NCBI GenBank assembly: GCA_024036415.1
Contig: JAMWET010001256.1
Span: 1-64,000, forward strand
DNA from: Prochilodus magdalenae
Lineage: Eukaryota; Chordata; Actinopteri; Characiformes; Prochilodontidae
Direction of reading: 5' to 3'
Length of the DNA stretch: 64,000 nt
Shown here: in pieces, positions 35,041 through 56,766 of the stretch
How positions within the stretch are numbered: position 1 is the stretch's first letter
How the letters are laid out: each line of letters opens with the position of its first letter
Notes under the pieces: model-generated
Database searches by the model: none
Told to the model about the DNA's origin: nothing
What the model saw: the letters and a program-made list of their open reading frames with translations, nothing else
Position numbers and translations under genes: made by a program

Positions 35041-36822
35041 GCCACTTGTGTGTGTGTGTGTGTGTGTGTGCCTGTGTGTATGTGTGTGTGAATGTATGTA
35101 TAAATGTGATGGGATGGAGTTTTTCTTAGGTGGTGTATTGGCTCTGGGGGGGGTGGAGTTGTATATAGCATAGAAGTAGTTCAGAAGTTACTGTAGGGCT
35201 TGTATTAGAGATGATCAATTTGTGTTGGTGTTTTTGTGGTTGATTGATTCAGATGACTTCTCCATTGATATATAGTCTAAACTAAATCTGCTGTAGGTTG
35301 AGTGGGCAGGTATATGTTAATATATTGTTTTTTGTTACATCAGGCAAAATGTCATTTACATTATATTATTCTTTTTCTTTATACTAGTTCCAGTGGTTCT
35401 CGTCAGCCGCCTGAAGACTTAGCGCAGGAGCGGAGGACCTGCAACTTGAGTGCGAGGACTGTGGTTCAGCAGTGCACCCATGCCTTACTGCAGGTTAAGC
35501 CTCAAGTAGCTGATACTGATTCTGAATGGGTGGAGGTATTTTACACACTTCCTTCTGCATCTCTGTGTTTTTTTAAGTGGGTTGATGTTATGAGCATGAG
35601 TTATGGGGTAATACATTTCGCAGGTTTTTTTAATCTCTTCAGAACTCATCCAGAAGTCATTCACAGAGCAATTTAGTGTGAAATTACTAATTATAAAGAC
35701 ATTGGTGGTAATAGATCACGGTGCCAACATTGTAAACATGGCCAAAAACATAAGTGAAGTCCTCTGGGTTTTTATATGTGATGTTGACAATGGTACAATA
35801 GTAGGACATATGGAACAATGTTGTCTTTCTGTGGGGACTCTACCATTCGGCCATGAATATGTATGAATGACTTGACAATGTGTTTTAGGCAAGAGTTTTA
35901 CCACAGTCATAAAACAGTCTCAGGCATCAGTTTGCCTAGAAATGAGCATCTATGTTGTGTCTGTTTTGTTATTTTAAACCATCAACATGACAACATGTGT
36001 CACAGACTCAGACTGATGAGAAAAGTTGCTGTGATTGTGCCTTGTTTACAGATTCATGAGGGAATGGTGATCTATGTGTGCTTTTATAAAGGCGCTACTG
36101 AGAAAATCATTCCAAAAATGGGTAAGTATTAAGTAAGCTCAAGCTAACGAGTAATAATGTATGCCAGGGCACTTTTGAATTAGCTTATTATTACGTGGTA
36201 TGTTTTATATTTATTTACTCCTTAGAACTGCAGTATTTTATGTTTCAGGTGATTATGATGTTTATTTTTAGTATATATACAATCTAGAAGACAATATCTG
36301 CATTGTACCTCCGAAGTATTTTATATGCCTCTATGATCAAGTAATTGGACTGTGTACAGTTTTATCTACTTGTTCTAGAACCGTTGAAAGTATCAGCATA
36401 CTACTGTAGATTACTGCTTTTACTGAATGTTCATGCTTGACATCTCTCTTAATGCACTTCATGCAGTAATGTTGATCTGTGTTCTAAATCCCACAGTGAA
36501 CTCTTTGCTCAACGCAAAGTTCTTCCCAACAAGCAACGGTAGGTGTCTATCTGTCCTGGAGCTTCCGGGAAGCGTGCTGATCGTTCCCCAAGACACCATG
36601 ACCGGGGTGATGAAAGGCAGTCGAGTGCAGCACAATGACGCTGTGGAGCGCTGGAAAGGCCTCCACCTGTACAAGGGCTTTGTCTCTCTGTGCGAGAAGG
36701 AGATGGCTGCGTCCACAAAGTGCTCTGAGGCTGGGACAGTCGTCAGACACGGAGTGTACGGAAACATGCAAGCGATATACCTTAACAGCAATGGACCGCT
36801 CACTCATGTAATGGAGTTTTGA
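28038..36822 (+). CDS. Chimeric protein: (integrase HHCC zinc module + THAP)n fused to a DTD2 domain
   Basis: Predicted coding exons: 28038-28155, 28225-28525, 28617-28809, 29529-29793, 30572-30875, 31689-31875, 32002-32206, 32828-33137, 33822-34004, 35388-35535, 36052-36121, 36497-36822; 2610 nt, about 869 aa. Every junction has GT-AG sites and compatible phase. Domains: HHCC zinc-binding modules resembling the N-terminal domain of Gypsy/GIN-type integrases at residues 69-107, 322-360 and 559-597 (each HX4HX29CX2C); THAP C2CH fingers at about 119-190 and 372-445; a DTD2 domain at about 705-869. No integrase DDE core is present. Inference: a domesticated, transposon-derived DNA- or RNA-binding array joined to a duplicated tRNA deacylase. 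The weakest point is the join between exons 9 and 10. I do not recognise a named gene; function is unknown. Confidence 0.75.
29529..31875 (+). other. Module 2: KxD-helix, HHCC and THAP finger (3 exons)
   Basis: Same architecture and exon phases as module 1. The first exon has an acidic linker and then RKYDALEKFL. The second has HHCC ligands H322, H327, C357, C360 and THAP C372, C377. The third has RFPFDEPERL, W406, C424, H427 (CSTHF) and AAPTL. All zinc ligands are intact, so both fingers probably fold. Confidence 0.85.
32002..34004 (+). other. Module 3: HHCC intact, THAP degenerated
   Basis: The first exon has SKYDAIEKYL. The second keeps H559, H564, C594 and C597. The THAP half has lost its pattern: only one Cys (in EPCASPGS) remains of the first pair. 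The third exon (33822-34004) starts in the same phase as the THAP exons of modules 1 and 2 and is of similar length (183 nt against 193 and 187), but has no C-x2-H, no AVPTL and no family tryptophan. It ends in phase 2 and links to the DTD2 part. Confidence 0.7.
33423..33462. repeat. (AAT)n microsatellite
   Basis: About twelve AAT/TAA units in the intron between exons 8 and 9 of the chimeric gene. Confidence 0.95.
34150..34155 (+). terminator. Possible intronic polyadenylation signal
   Basis: AATAAA located 124 bases past the in-frame TAA (34024-34026) that would be read if the exon 9 donor were not used. Use of this site would end a transcript that codes for the zinc modules without the DTD2 domain. 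Confidence 0.4.
34290..34640. other. Unrecognised segment in the fusion intron
   Basis: Sequence of higher GC than its surroundings (starting near 34300) with a 62-aa open frame and a TTTGCACTACA-rich end. It could be a transposon fragment; no family recognised. It lies between the zinc-module exons and the DTD2 exons. Confidence 0.3.
34970..35100. repeat. Compound (AT)n-(ATA)n-(GT)n microsatellite
   Basis: An AT run (about 34971-34992), an AAT/ATA run (35003-35041) and a GT run (35047-35092) follow each other in the intron just before the DTD2 exons. Confidence 0.93.
35388..36822 (+). other. Second DTD2 domain (three exons, part of the chimeric gene)
   Basis: Exons 35388-35535, 36052-36121 and 36497-36822. 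The last two are exactly as long (70 and 326 nt) as exons 2 and 3 of upstream dtd2, with the same phases, showing a tandem duplication. The first exon aligns with dtd2 exon 1 (NLSARTVVQQC against [11 protein letters not shown]) but extends 16 or so residues further upstream and contains no methionine, so it needs an upstream exon. Signature motifs differ from intact ATD: PQDTM for PQATL and SNGPLTH for TNGPYTH. The domain is otherwise full length without breaks, which argues for selection and against a pseudogene. Confidence 0.88.
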
Positions 36823-36912
36823 TGCTGCGTTCAAATTTTCTATGAAAATTTCTTGTTTGAATTCTCTCAATAGATGTAAGCCATGTCCTTTTGAGAAATG
36901 AGCTTGTAAAAA

Positions 36913-36918
36913 AATAAA
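36913..36918 (+). terminator. Polyadenylation signal of the chimeric gene
   Basis: AATAAA located 91 bases after the stop codon at 36822, the same distance as the AATAAA after upstream dtd2, consistent with duplication of the 3' end. Confidence 0.7.
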
Positions 36919-38100
36919 CATTTATTTATTTCATCTTAATTTTCTGTTTCGTTTTTGATGTTTGTTTGTTTCGAACTATGCAAAGTACCCCTAGCACCAT
37001 TTGCTTTATAGCTACAGTGCCAAACCAAAAAGGACAGGAAATTTGATGCCAAGTCTTGGCTTATTGACTGTATGTGGGGTAAGAGCCAGTATCTGCACAG
37101 TACTGTACTCCAGGGCTCCATTCAGCCCTGACCAAACATAGAAAATCCTTTATTTAAATGGAAATATTGGTGGATTGAAGACTGTTATGCAAGTCTTAAC
37201 TGTAACTATAGTCCCTAAACAGGTCATTCTTTGTTATTTCCAAACCAATTTTAGAATCTTGTTAAAAGATTACAATAAAAAATGTATGACTAACATTGTT
37301 GCGTTTAAACCATTACAAAATTAAATTAAACATAAAAGTCTGTGCAAGGTGTTGCCAAGATATCTATTTAAGTTAGCATGCTAACCAGCTAGTCTGTCTC
37401 GTGAGAGGATTAAGAAGAGGAATGCATACACTTTAAGAGTAGGCAGTGAGTGTCTGTGGAATGTATGAAGTTGACAGAATGCATCATCTTACATATTACT
37501 TCTTTAAACACTTCAGACGTCTGGGTTCCACCTCTGTGAACAGCTCTGACTTGGTACATTCCTCTACAAGTGATAATTGTATATCAATAATTTCTAAATG
37601 TTGTTAATATACAGTATTAGCGTTTTTATGTTTGAAATGTTTGTCTCACGTATCCGGTGTTGGTCTCCTCTCCGTCGGCAGGTGGCAGTGATCAGCCCAC
37701 GTCGCCAAGCGAACGCCACGGCAGCAAACGAAGAGCAGCTGAGCTAAACGGAGCACTACAGACCCGAAGTGTAAACACTACAAGACAAGCTGGAACTTTT
37801 ACAGCTGCACAGTTAAGCTCATATGCCAGGTTCCGCCTCTGTACTGCAGAACAAGTCTTTTTATTCTGTTTTTACCTCGTTTTAAGTCAAAAGGAATTAA
37901 AAGTCAGAGCCTGCACAAACCTCTCTTCTGTTCTCTGTGTAGCTCAGTTGAACTAAAGAGGGCAGACAGCTCGCCCTCGCCGCCAATTTTTAAACTTTGT
38001 TTTTGTTGTTTAGTTTCATTTTTTTTTGTTGTCACATCTACTGGCGGAACACCACGTTCACCAGTCGGAACACAACCCGCTTACTTTTACCAGCGGTCTG
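36919..38100. other. Intergenic and pomt2 5' region
   Basis: It holds the dispersed repeat at 37360-37395 shared with dtd2 intron 1. Sequence from about 37650 to 38100 has more CpG and probably includes the pomt2 promoter and 5' UTR. A 99-aa open frame at 37657-37956 has no recognisable domain and does not continue into pomt2. Confidence 0.45.
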
Positions 38101-49010
<10,910 letters not shown>

Positions 49011-49358
49011 AAAAAGATTTGTTTTAACTTACTGTCTAGTCTAGTGACTAGCAAGCTGCTGAACTATAGTGTGCTACATTTTATCCTCTTTTAAAGACCC
49101 TTTAAGTGTTACACTACAGTCTCGTTTTGTAAAAGAACACTACAGCTAAGTTTTGCCGTTATTTATTGTGGTTAATATTATTTGTTTTATTCAGTACACT
49201 ACACATAGTTCTAATTAAATTGTAAACTGTCTGCATTATTTGATTTATTTTGTTTCCTGACAGGCTGCGTTTCAGTATTGTGAAACATTACACAAGTCAT
49301 TATTTACACTTTGGTGAGGTACTTGTATGGATTTATACTTTATACTTGCTTTGACTGA

Positions 49359-49364
49359 AATAAA
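49359..49364 (+). terminator. pomt2 polyadenylation signal (first candidate)
   Basis: AATAAA about 350 bases past the pomt2 stop; a second AATAAA lies at 49639-49644. Either could be used. Confidence 0.6.
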
Positions 49365-50560
49365 CAACCAGAAATCATGTGCCTTTTAAGTATTTAAAAG
49401 CAGATCGTGTGTCAGTGATGGAAGATATTTGAACACTAACCTCGCTTATGGATTTTTTTTTTAATTTGACAGCTATTTCTGTGGAATTTCAGAACTTCTG
49501 TCCCTTTTCAAAAATTTTGTGTCACTGAATATATGATGTGTTATGGAGTCTAGAGAACTAGGAACAAATAGCAATATCATTTGGTTTGTTTACATAGCTG
49601 GATTGATATCAAGTGGATTATTGTACATCACTGTAAAGAATAAATATTTTTTACAAGAGTTTCCTATTCCTGTTGTTTTCTGATTGGTTCATTACTTTGT
49701 AGGATTGCATGAAACTTTTTACCACCTGTTTTTTTAACAACATTTTGGAAGTGGAATATTTTTTCCTTCTTGCTTTATATAGGATTTTAGCTGCTTTGTG
49801 TGTGTGTGTGTGTGTGTGTGCGTGTGTGTGTGTGCAGTACAGCTAGAACCCAACCTTCTGTTCCTAACTAAGAACCTGCTGAACATGTGGAGATGCTGAT
49901 TTAAGAAGACACTGGCGAGGTCTCTTATTTATTTCCATAGCTGTATGTTGTTCCAAAACCTGACCTGACTATATCTCTGACCATTAATGCTGCCCTCACT
50001 AATCACCCATGCCATGTGCCATTATGGCCCTTAAACCAACATGGATGCTGACTTTTGAACTGTGCACACATAACATGCTGGATGGTTCCTCTTATCTTTG
50101 GCCTGAAGCACGTAGCATCCATAATTGCCAAAAAGAATTTCACATTTTCTACCATATACAATAAATGGTAAAATCCACAAGTTCTTTGATATTTTGTGTT
50201 ATTCCTGAATCGGAGCACTATTTGCCTATGTAGTCTTTCAGACAAATCTTTATAATCATCTTATTGATCTGTTGCCAATTAATCTAATTAGGTGTGAGAT
50301 GCTTCCCCACTTTTTACTATTACATGATTTAACGGTATTTTGTTGATGACAAATTTATTTTGGACATAAAAATTTCATCAAAATAAACTAATTATAGGGT
50401 TTCTATTATGTATATATTTCCATATTGTACAGCATCCCAACATATAAAAACGATATGGTTTTAAACATGATAGTAATTGTCACAAAAGCTCATTCTAGAT
50501 CTAATCTTTGTATACAGAGCCGAGACTCGCATCTTAGACTTTCTGTAGTCTCGCCTGGCT
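49365..50560. other. pomt2 3' flank and intergenic
   Basis: AT-rich sequence with a (GT)n microsatellite at about 49796-49835. The 80-aa open frame at 50003-50245 (minus) has no known domain. Nothing else was recognised. Confidence 0.5.
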
Positions 50561-50599
50561 TCAATTTGTTGTTCGACGCTAATGATGATGTTCGATAAA

Positions 50600-50739
50600 A
50601 ACGTGAACCGCTCTGCTGCTAATCTGGACTTCATTTCCCAGAAGTCTTTAGGTCAAATGAGGAGGCGGGACGATTCACCTCAGTCAGTTAACATCTAACG
50701 AACGATTGGCTGAAGGAGATCACGTGTGTGGTTGTCAAG
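50600..50739 (+). promoter_or_regulatory. lin52 core promoter
   Basis: A CpG-containing, TATA-less stretch before the lin52 ATG has a TTTCCCAGAAGTC motif (50634-50646, similar to the ZNF143 site), a GGCGGGA GC/E2F-like box (50664-50670), an inverted CCAAT box (ATTGG, 50705-50709) and an E-box CACGTG (50721-50726). These are common in cell-cycle and housekeeping promoters. Site identity is by motif only. Confidence 0.55.
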
Positions 50740-53700
50740 ATGGCGTCTCCGAATGGAGGTAAAATTTAATTCCTCTCCGGTAACAAGTTTCTCTGTCGTT
50801 ATTGTTTAGATTTAATGTCAGGCGTTAGCTGTCTGGTATATTATGTGTGTGTGTACTCTTCAGTTTACGGTGTCCTGAACTCCAAAAGGAGTCGTCTTTA
50901 CTTTTTAAAAATCGACTGTCTGCGCCTATATGCGAATCTCCAGTTGCGCTAGTAGCTCCTGCTAACAAACTGTATTTACTACCAGTATGTTTACTGGCTG
51001 CTACCGTACAGCGCGGATCATGGACAGGGAGGTAGCACTCACTCTCCTCCTCCTTTTCCGGAGAGCTTTGTTTGTTGACACAGCCTTAGGTTGGAGGTAT
51101 ATCGTAGACTTGTAAACCTTTAATGGCATTTTCATGAGTATTTTCATGCTCCAGCATAATAAAAACATTGCTGTTTTACGGCGTATCTAATAACACGGCC
51201 TGGTCCCAACATGGACAAACAGGACTAAACGGCCTGGAGAACAACTGGTTCTAATTGGCATTTCGAGAATTGCTCAGGCAGCAATCCCATGTATAAGGAG
51301 ATTTCTTTTATTGCTATTATTAATTTTATTGTTATTTCTTGTATTGTTTGGTGGTAGACGTGTTCTAGCCGTTCCTGGTGTTAATTATGTGTTATACACT
51401 AGTTATAACACTTCTGACTTTAGAAACTACAGTGAGTAAAAAAGGTGGTTATGTATCTAAAACGTATCAGTTAAATGTACATTTCTAGATATAGTTTAAA
51501 TCTATTTATACATATTTAAAAATATTTTAAATATGTATAAGTCTTTTAGCCTATCCTATTAGACTCTGTGCAGTCCTCATCTTTTGGTTCACAAGTGCTG
51601 AATATTTCGGGAGCTAGTACTATTAAACTAGTTACATATGCTGATTTACCAAAAGTCATAGCATAGCAGGATGTACGTTGATTATGAAGTGGTGTTCTCT
51701 CAGGGAGCAGCTTGGGAGTGCCCGCACCTGTATAAGTTGTAGGTTATTATGTGGGAGTGAGTTTGCACATGCCCATGGAACTCTCCAGAATGCCACCAAT
51801 TCTGAACAGTTTTGGCCCGATAGCATGGTGGCTTGTCCTGCTGAAATGTGACATCATTGTGGGTGCAAATTTTCAATAAGGGCTGGGAGTGTTCACCAAG
51901 CGGTAAAACACTGGTCAGTTAAGTGTTTAGGCGGACCAGTGGACCCAACCAATGCCTTGAAAACCAGCCTGCACAGTGCCTTGTTGACACCTGCCACAAA
52001 CCCTACCATCAGCCCAAACCAAATGGTACTGTGACTCTTCAGACCACCATCTTGTTGCCAAGTCCGGTGTCATCAACCTGTATCCGATGTTGTAATGTTA
52101 ACAGAGACACTCTGGTAAATCTTCTGCTCTTATTTCTCATTGAAGCTATAGAACGTTGCACTGATTTATGGGTTGTGTGTGTGGGTCCTCCTGCATTGAA
52201 TGTAGATGTAAATTGTGCCAGAGACAATTGTCCTGTCCGTTCACACAGACAGTTATAACCAGATGCCTCCAGGCATGATCATTTAAGCACCCGTGGGCTG
52301 AAAATTTACATTGCCTTGCCATGAGCACACTCCAAACTCCTTCACAAGATAACCTTTTTCAACTTATACAGGTGTGGGGGTTCCTAAGCTGTACCCTGAG
52401 GTAACACTCCTTCATAATCAATTTACATACTTCTGTCCCATGGCTTTGAGCATGTCGGTGTAAACGATGCACTGAAAAAGAGACAAGCCTGATAAAGTTA
52501 CTAGGTTCTGTCTATATTTATTATAGTTAACACTTTTTACTATTCTTATGCTGAAGATGCTGAACTGTACCTACAGAACATCGGTTAAATCAGTGGTCCT
52601 GCAGGAGTTTACAGTTGCATAAAAATAACTCTTTATAATAAACCCTTTAAAACTGCTTTCAGACATAACACCCCACAATTTATTTATTTTTCAGGAATGA
52701 CCAGCATGTTTTAAAGAGAAGCAGGTTAATGTATATGAAGTTCTGGATGGATAAAACAATTATTTTTGAACCAGACTTGGCTCTTGTATCACAGGCTTTG
52801 TGATAAAATCGACTCCTTTAAAGATTTGTCTTGTAAAAATGGGTAATGCAGGACCCTCGACCAATTGTTTCAAAATTCTACATAATTAAGTGGTTGAGAT
52901 GCAAACTACATCATTTAAAATGATTTGATCTAAAAACATCCCAAGTCAGAATTGTTCATCGTTGTAGGAATAGGAACTAGACATCTAAAGTTTTGAAAAC
53001 TTATGTAAAAATATTAACTAAAATAATTAGATATTTGCTCATATTGTTATAGATAGCATAATAGTATTCTGATACTTCTGGCCAAAATTGGACAATATGC
53101 AGGTCACTGCAAGATAAAATAGTCCCCAAAAAAACATTTGGTGTCTCATTACATTATATACATTTCGATGCAGCAGAAATAAGAAGTGAAAATGTATCAT
53201 ACATTAATATGTCAATGTTTCTATATATCACTTTTTTAAAGTGTTAACTGAGGTATATGGCCTCATTTGTTTTATATTGTCTTGGTCCAAAACATTAGCC
53301 ACAAACCTTAAGGTTAATCTCTATTCTGACCCCAAATCCCCCCAAAAGAAACGTATAAGAAATAATTTGATAAACTGTGATGCATTCATCCATGTGAAGG
53401 TTTGGTATTTCATTAAGGAATAATTTCTGTCTTTTTCTAAGGTGAGGACTTTGAGTCCTCTTTGTTAAGCTATGAAAAGCTTGATCGCGCTTCACCTGAC
53501 CTGTGGCCAGAGCAGCGTAAGTTTTACATGGTTTGCTTCAGATATTGCCGTCTAAAATAAGATAATACATAGCAGTAGTTTATGTTGACTGTTAGAACAG
53601 AATTCTGCATTAATGTTATAAATGTGGGTTAATTCTGTTCTTCTGTGTTTAATGTTTACCTTGGACAACAGTGCCAGGGGTGTCAGAATTTGCTGCTTCT

Positions 53701-54120
53701 TTTAAAAATGTGAGTATTATTACCGTCTTTGTCTGTGATTGACCTTATGATTGGTATAGATTTAACAGAGGGAGTTAATTTTTTTTTCTTCCAGCCGATC
53801 ACAAATTCTCCACCAAAATGGATGGCAGAACTGGAAACAGAAGATATTGAAATGTTGAAAGGTGCGTTTTTTTAATGTCACAAATGCATGTATATTCTAA
53901 TGTTCATTTTATATTGTAATTTTCATAATGCATATTCATTCCCTGTCTTTATTTGCCATTTATTAGTGTGGATGTTTACCCTTTTTTATTGTGCAAAAGA
54001 GTAAATAGTTTGTTTTTCTGTTGTTTTCTCTTAAAGAACTTGGAAGTCTGACCACAGCTAACTTGATGGAAAAAGTTAAAGGCCTGCAGAACTTGGCGTA
54101 TCAGCTGGGCTTGGAGGAGT
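50740..54120 (+). CDS. lin52: LIN52, MuvB/DREAM complex subunit (partial, 3' exon outside window)
   Basis: Core subunit of the nuclear MuvB complex, which represses cell-cycle genes as DREAM and activates them with B-MYB/FOXM1. Exons: 50740-50758, 53442-53516, 53672-53709, 53795-53861, 54037-54120; 283 nt, 94 complete codons plus one base, matching all but about the last 22 residues of the human protein (116 aa). Visible motifs are the pocket-protein-binding LxSxExL (residues 14-20, LLSYEKL) and the following RASPDLWPEQ with S24, equivalent to the DYRK1A site S28 in human. The C-terminal part (DIEMLKELGSLTTANLMEK) forms the LIN9-binding helix. ATG 50740 in AAGATGG context starts a very short first exon (MASPNG). 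The last donor is at 54121; no matching final exon was found up to 64000, so the gene continues to the right. Confidence 0.96.
51640..52470. repeat. Decayed interspersed DNA repeat in lin52 intron 1
   Basis: Blocks such as CCCATGGAACTCTCCAGAAT, TTTTGGCCCGATAGCATGGT and ATCAGCCCAAACCAAATGGT resemble a repeat I recall in many fish genomes, with heavy divergence. The open frames over it (51923-52258 and others) are without domains. Family not assigned. Confidence 0.4.
52790..53030. repeat. Dispersed repeat related to 29900-30090
   Basis: The segments TTGTTTCAAAATT and GGAATAGGAACTAGACATCTAAA here parallel CGTTTCAAAATTG and GATAGGAACCAGACATCTGAAA near 29990-30040 (an intron of the chimeric gene). 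This points to a shared short interspersed element, family unknown. Confidence 0.4.
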
Positions 54121-56560
54121 GTGAGTAGACTGTATTAGTTTTGGGGTAACATTTCAAGCAGAAATGGAAATTATTACTTTTTTTGGCTCTCATTGGGAGC
54201 CGTGAGTTTCCTCCTCTAGATGGTGCTATTAATCTAAAAGAAACATTTCATGCCCATTTGCAAGGAGCCAGTGATTTTCAGCACTGACCCTTTAAAGGAT
54301 AAATCTACCAGGTTTTCATGCGTGGTAACATATTAACTTATGCATTGTCATATCAAAATCAAATCAAATAGTTACGACCAAACAAAAGCACTCAGCTTTT
54401 TGTCAAAAGTCAAACTTGTGGTCATGATATGAACTGAATATCTAAAGTTAAAGGTCTCCAAAAGCTCTCTCATAGAAACTTCTTTTAAATTGTTGATATA
54501 TATTTTTAATTGAGTTTGTGTAATAAAGGTACATACAGCGTGCTGTAAGAAAACAGCCTCAACTAAAGCTTTATGTTTTTAAATTTCCCAGTATTTGACC
54601 ACCATCTGTGGTACATAGAAACAAAGATTGCTTCACTGGTCATTTTGGGTAATAAATAAAAATGGCTGTGGACGTTGTGACTCCTGATTCCTATTTTTTG
54701 TCATACGATATTGATTCTCAATAGTTTACAATCAAAGATTGGTGGCAGACAGTGGTTAATTGTGCTGTGTTTATACCCCCGACCACTAGATAGCAGTGCA
54801 CTAATCTTTAGCCATTAGACTCTTCTCTCTGTGCATTTAGAAAACAGAAACACTCATATCTCCACAGTAAATAGAGGTTATGCATATGCATTATAACTGT
54901 ACAGATGAACTGACATGTGACATGTGAAATCCAGTGTGACAGCAATGCTGCATTTAGTCTTAATCCAGGCTCTGTGGATTAGAGGAAACTACTAAGTGCT
55001 CCATTTTTCCAGAAGATAAAGATGGGCACTTAATATTGTACAAAATGAACAAAGCTTACACAGCATAAGAGACCACAGAGAGGAACAGCCACTGAGAGGA
55101 ACTGAGAGTTTAAATGCAACCCATCACTACCCATCGTCTTCCTTTTAACCCTTTATTTTATTTTAGTACAGTAAATCTGTTTGTTTTTGTTTGGTCATTC
55201 TCTTAAAAACTACATATAGAATATAGTTAAAAATTAATCTCCGAAATACTAACCCAGAAATACAGGATAAAAATGGTCTTAAGCTAACTGTAAGCATTCT
55301 ATTCTCAGTAATTGTGGAGCAATTTAGCTGGTAATATATGTCTTGCCTTTTTCTTCACTTTGTAAAGGACAGGGGCCTTGTTCAAATAATGTAGAAAAAC
55401 CAAAAAAAAATTGGGCTGTCGACAGTACTGTACCAAACATTTCTGAAGAAAAATGAATGCTATACACGGTTAGAAAAAAAAATACATCTTCATTCATCAG
55501 CTTGCTTTTCTCTTAAAAGTCTCAATGTACTAAATATTTGAAATAATGAATACAGATGTCCCAGCTAAATTAAGATCTGTTTTCTCCTCTGTTGCTGAGT
55601 TGTGTAGTAGTGAGGAGTGCTTTTAGAAAATATCAAAGAAGATAAATGTGATTAAATGTTCTGCAGAGGTTAAAGCATATTATATTTGCAGCTCATGTGT
55701 TTCCACTGTTTAACTTGATGCCTTTCATCTGAACATCAGCATGTAAAATGTGAGTGCACAGAGGCTTCCCACCACTTCCCACAAGAGACATGCTATCAAA
55801 CCCATGTACCAAGTTCAGTCCTGCAGTGTTTCTCACCCTTGTGTTAACAACTGGTTAACAACTGTGTTGGAAACATTGTTTTTTCCATGCAAGGGTGCCA
55901 TTTATGTTTTAAAACGGACATTAGCAGAAATGTTCAGAGGTGAGAAAATTCAGAATATTCGCAGCCCTGTAAGGTCAGATCAGATTTCATTATAAGCTTA
56001 TGTCACACACAGTAAGAATTGGCTGTTTAAAAAAAACTCTTTTTAGCTGCTTTTACTGTAGTGTTAAATGGCAGACAAGCAGCTGTATTATCTATGAAAA
56101 CACTAATAGTAAATTGGACTTGGTATTGTCTCGTGCTCGGTATTAAGGAACTCAAAAAGCTCAATCGTAAAATATGCCTCAGTTAAATTATAAAAATGGA
56201 TCTTTTATTGTGTCCCAAAATGTCAAACAGAGGTCCTGTTATATATTGAATATACATATTGTATATTAGTGTATATATTGACTACATACCATATTAATGT
56301 GTGTCTGCATTGCTATGGTGAAGGTATTAAAAAGCATTGAATTAGATATGAACAACAGTGCAGCAACCCTAATCAAGGTACAGCGTAAATGTGCACTCAA
56401 TCAGGGTTTAAAGGTCCACATGTGTACTTTAAATATGTTTTTAAAATGGAACAAAATAAAATTTCTCAAGACAGGATGTGTGTAGTCAAGACAAGACAGC
56501 TGTAATCAAGCATACCAACCTGTGGCGTTTTAGTATAGAGAATATAGGAGAGTAAAGGCT
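54121..56560 (+). other. lin52 last intron, proximal part
   Basis: AT-rich intronic sequence without recognisable exons. Several short open frames (for example 55750-55995) lack domains and splice context. Nothing else was supported. Confidence 0.6.
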
Positions 56561-56569
56561 GTGTTGTGT

Positions 56570-56575
56570 AATATA

Positions 56576-56645
<70 letters not shown>
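56570..56645. repeat. (AT)n microsatellite
   Basis: Over 70 bases of almost pure AT dinucleotide in the lin52 last intron. Confidence 0.97.
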
Positions 56646-56647
<2 letters not shown>

Positions 56648-56766
56648 TAATGTTCTTCTGTTTGAGCGTGATAGAAGGTGAAACATAAATGTTGTGGACT
56701 TATGTAGATGTAGGCTTACACGACTATAACATTGAAGCCAACTCACTGATTCTACACTCATTGTCC

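Noticed and set aside
35302..35387. ATG 35302 as the start of an independent second dtd2
   Set aside because: The residues before the acceptor at 35387 read a pyrimidine-rich intron end and have no similarity to DTD2. Kept only as an alternative.
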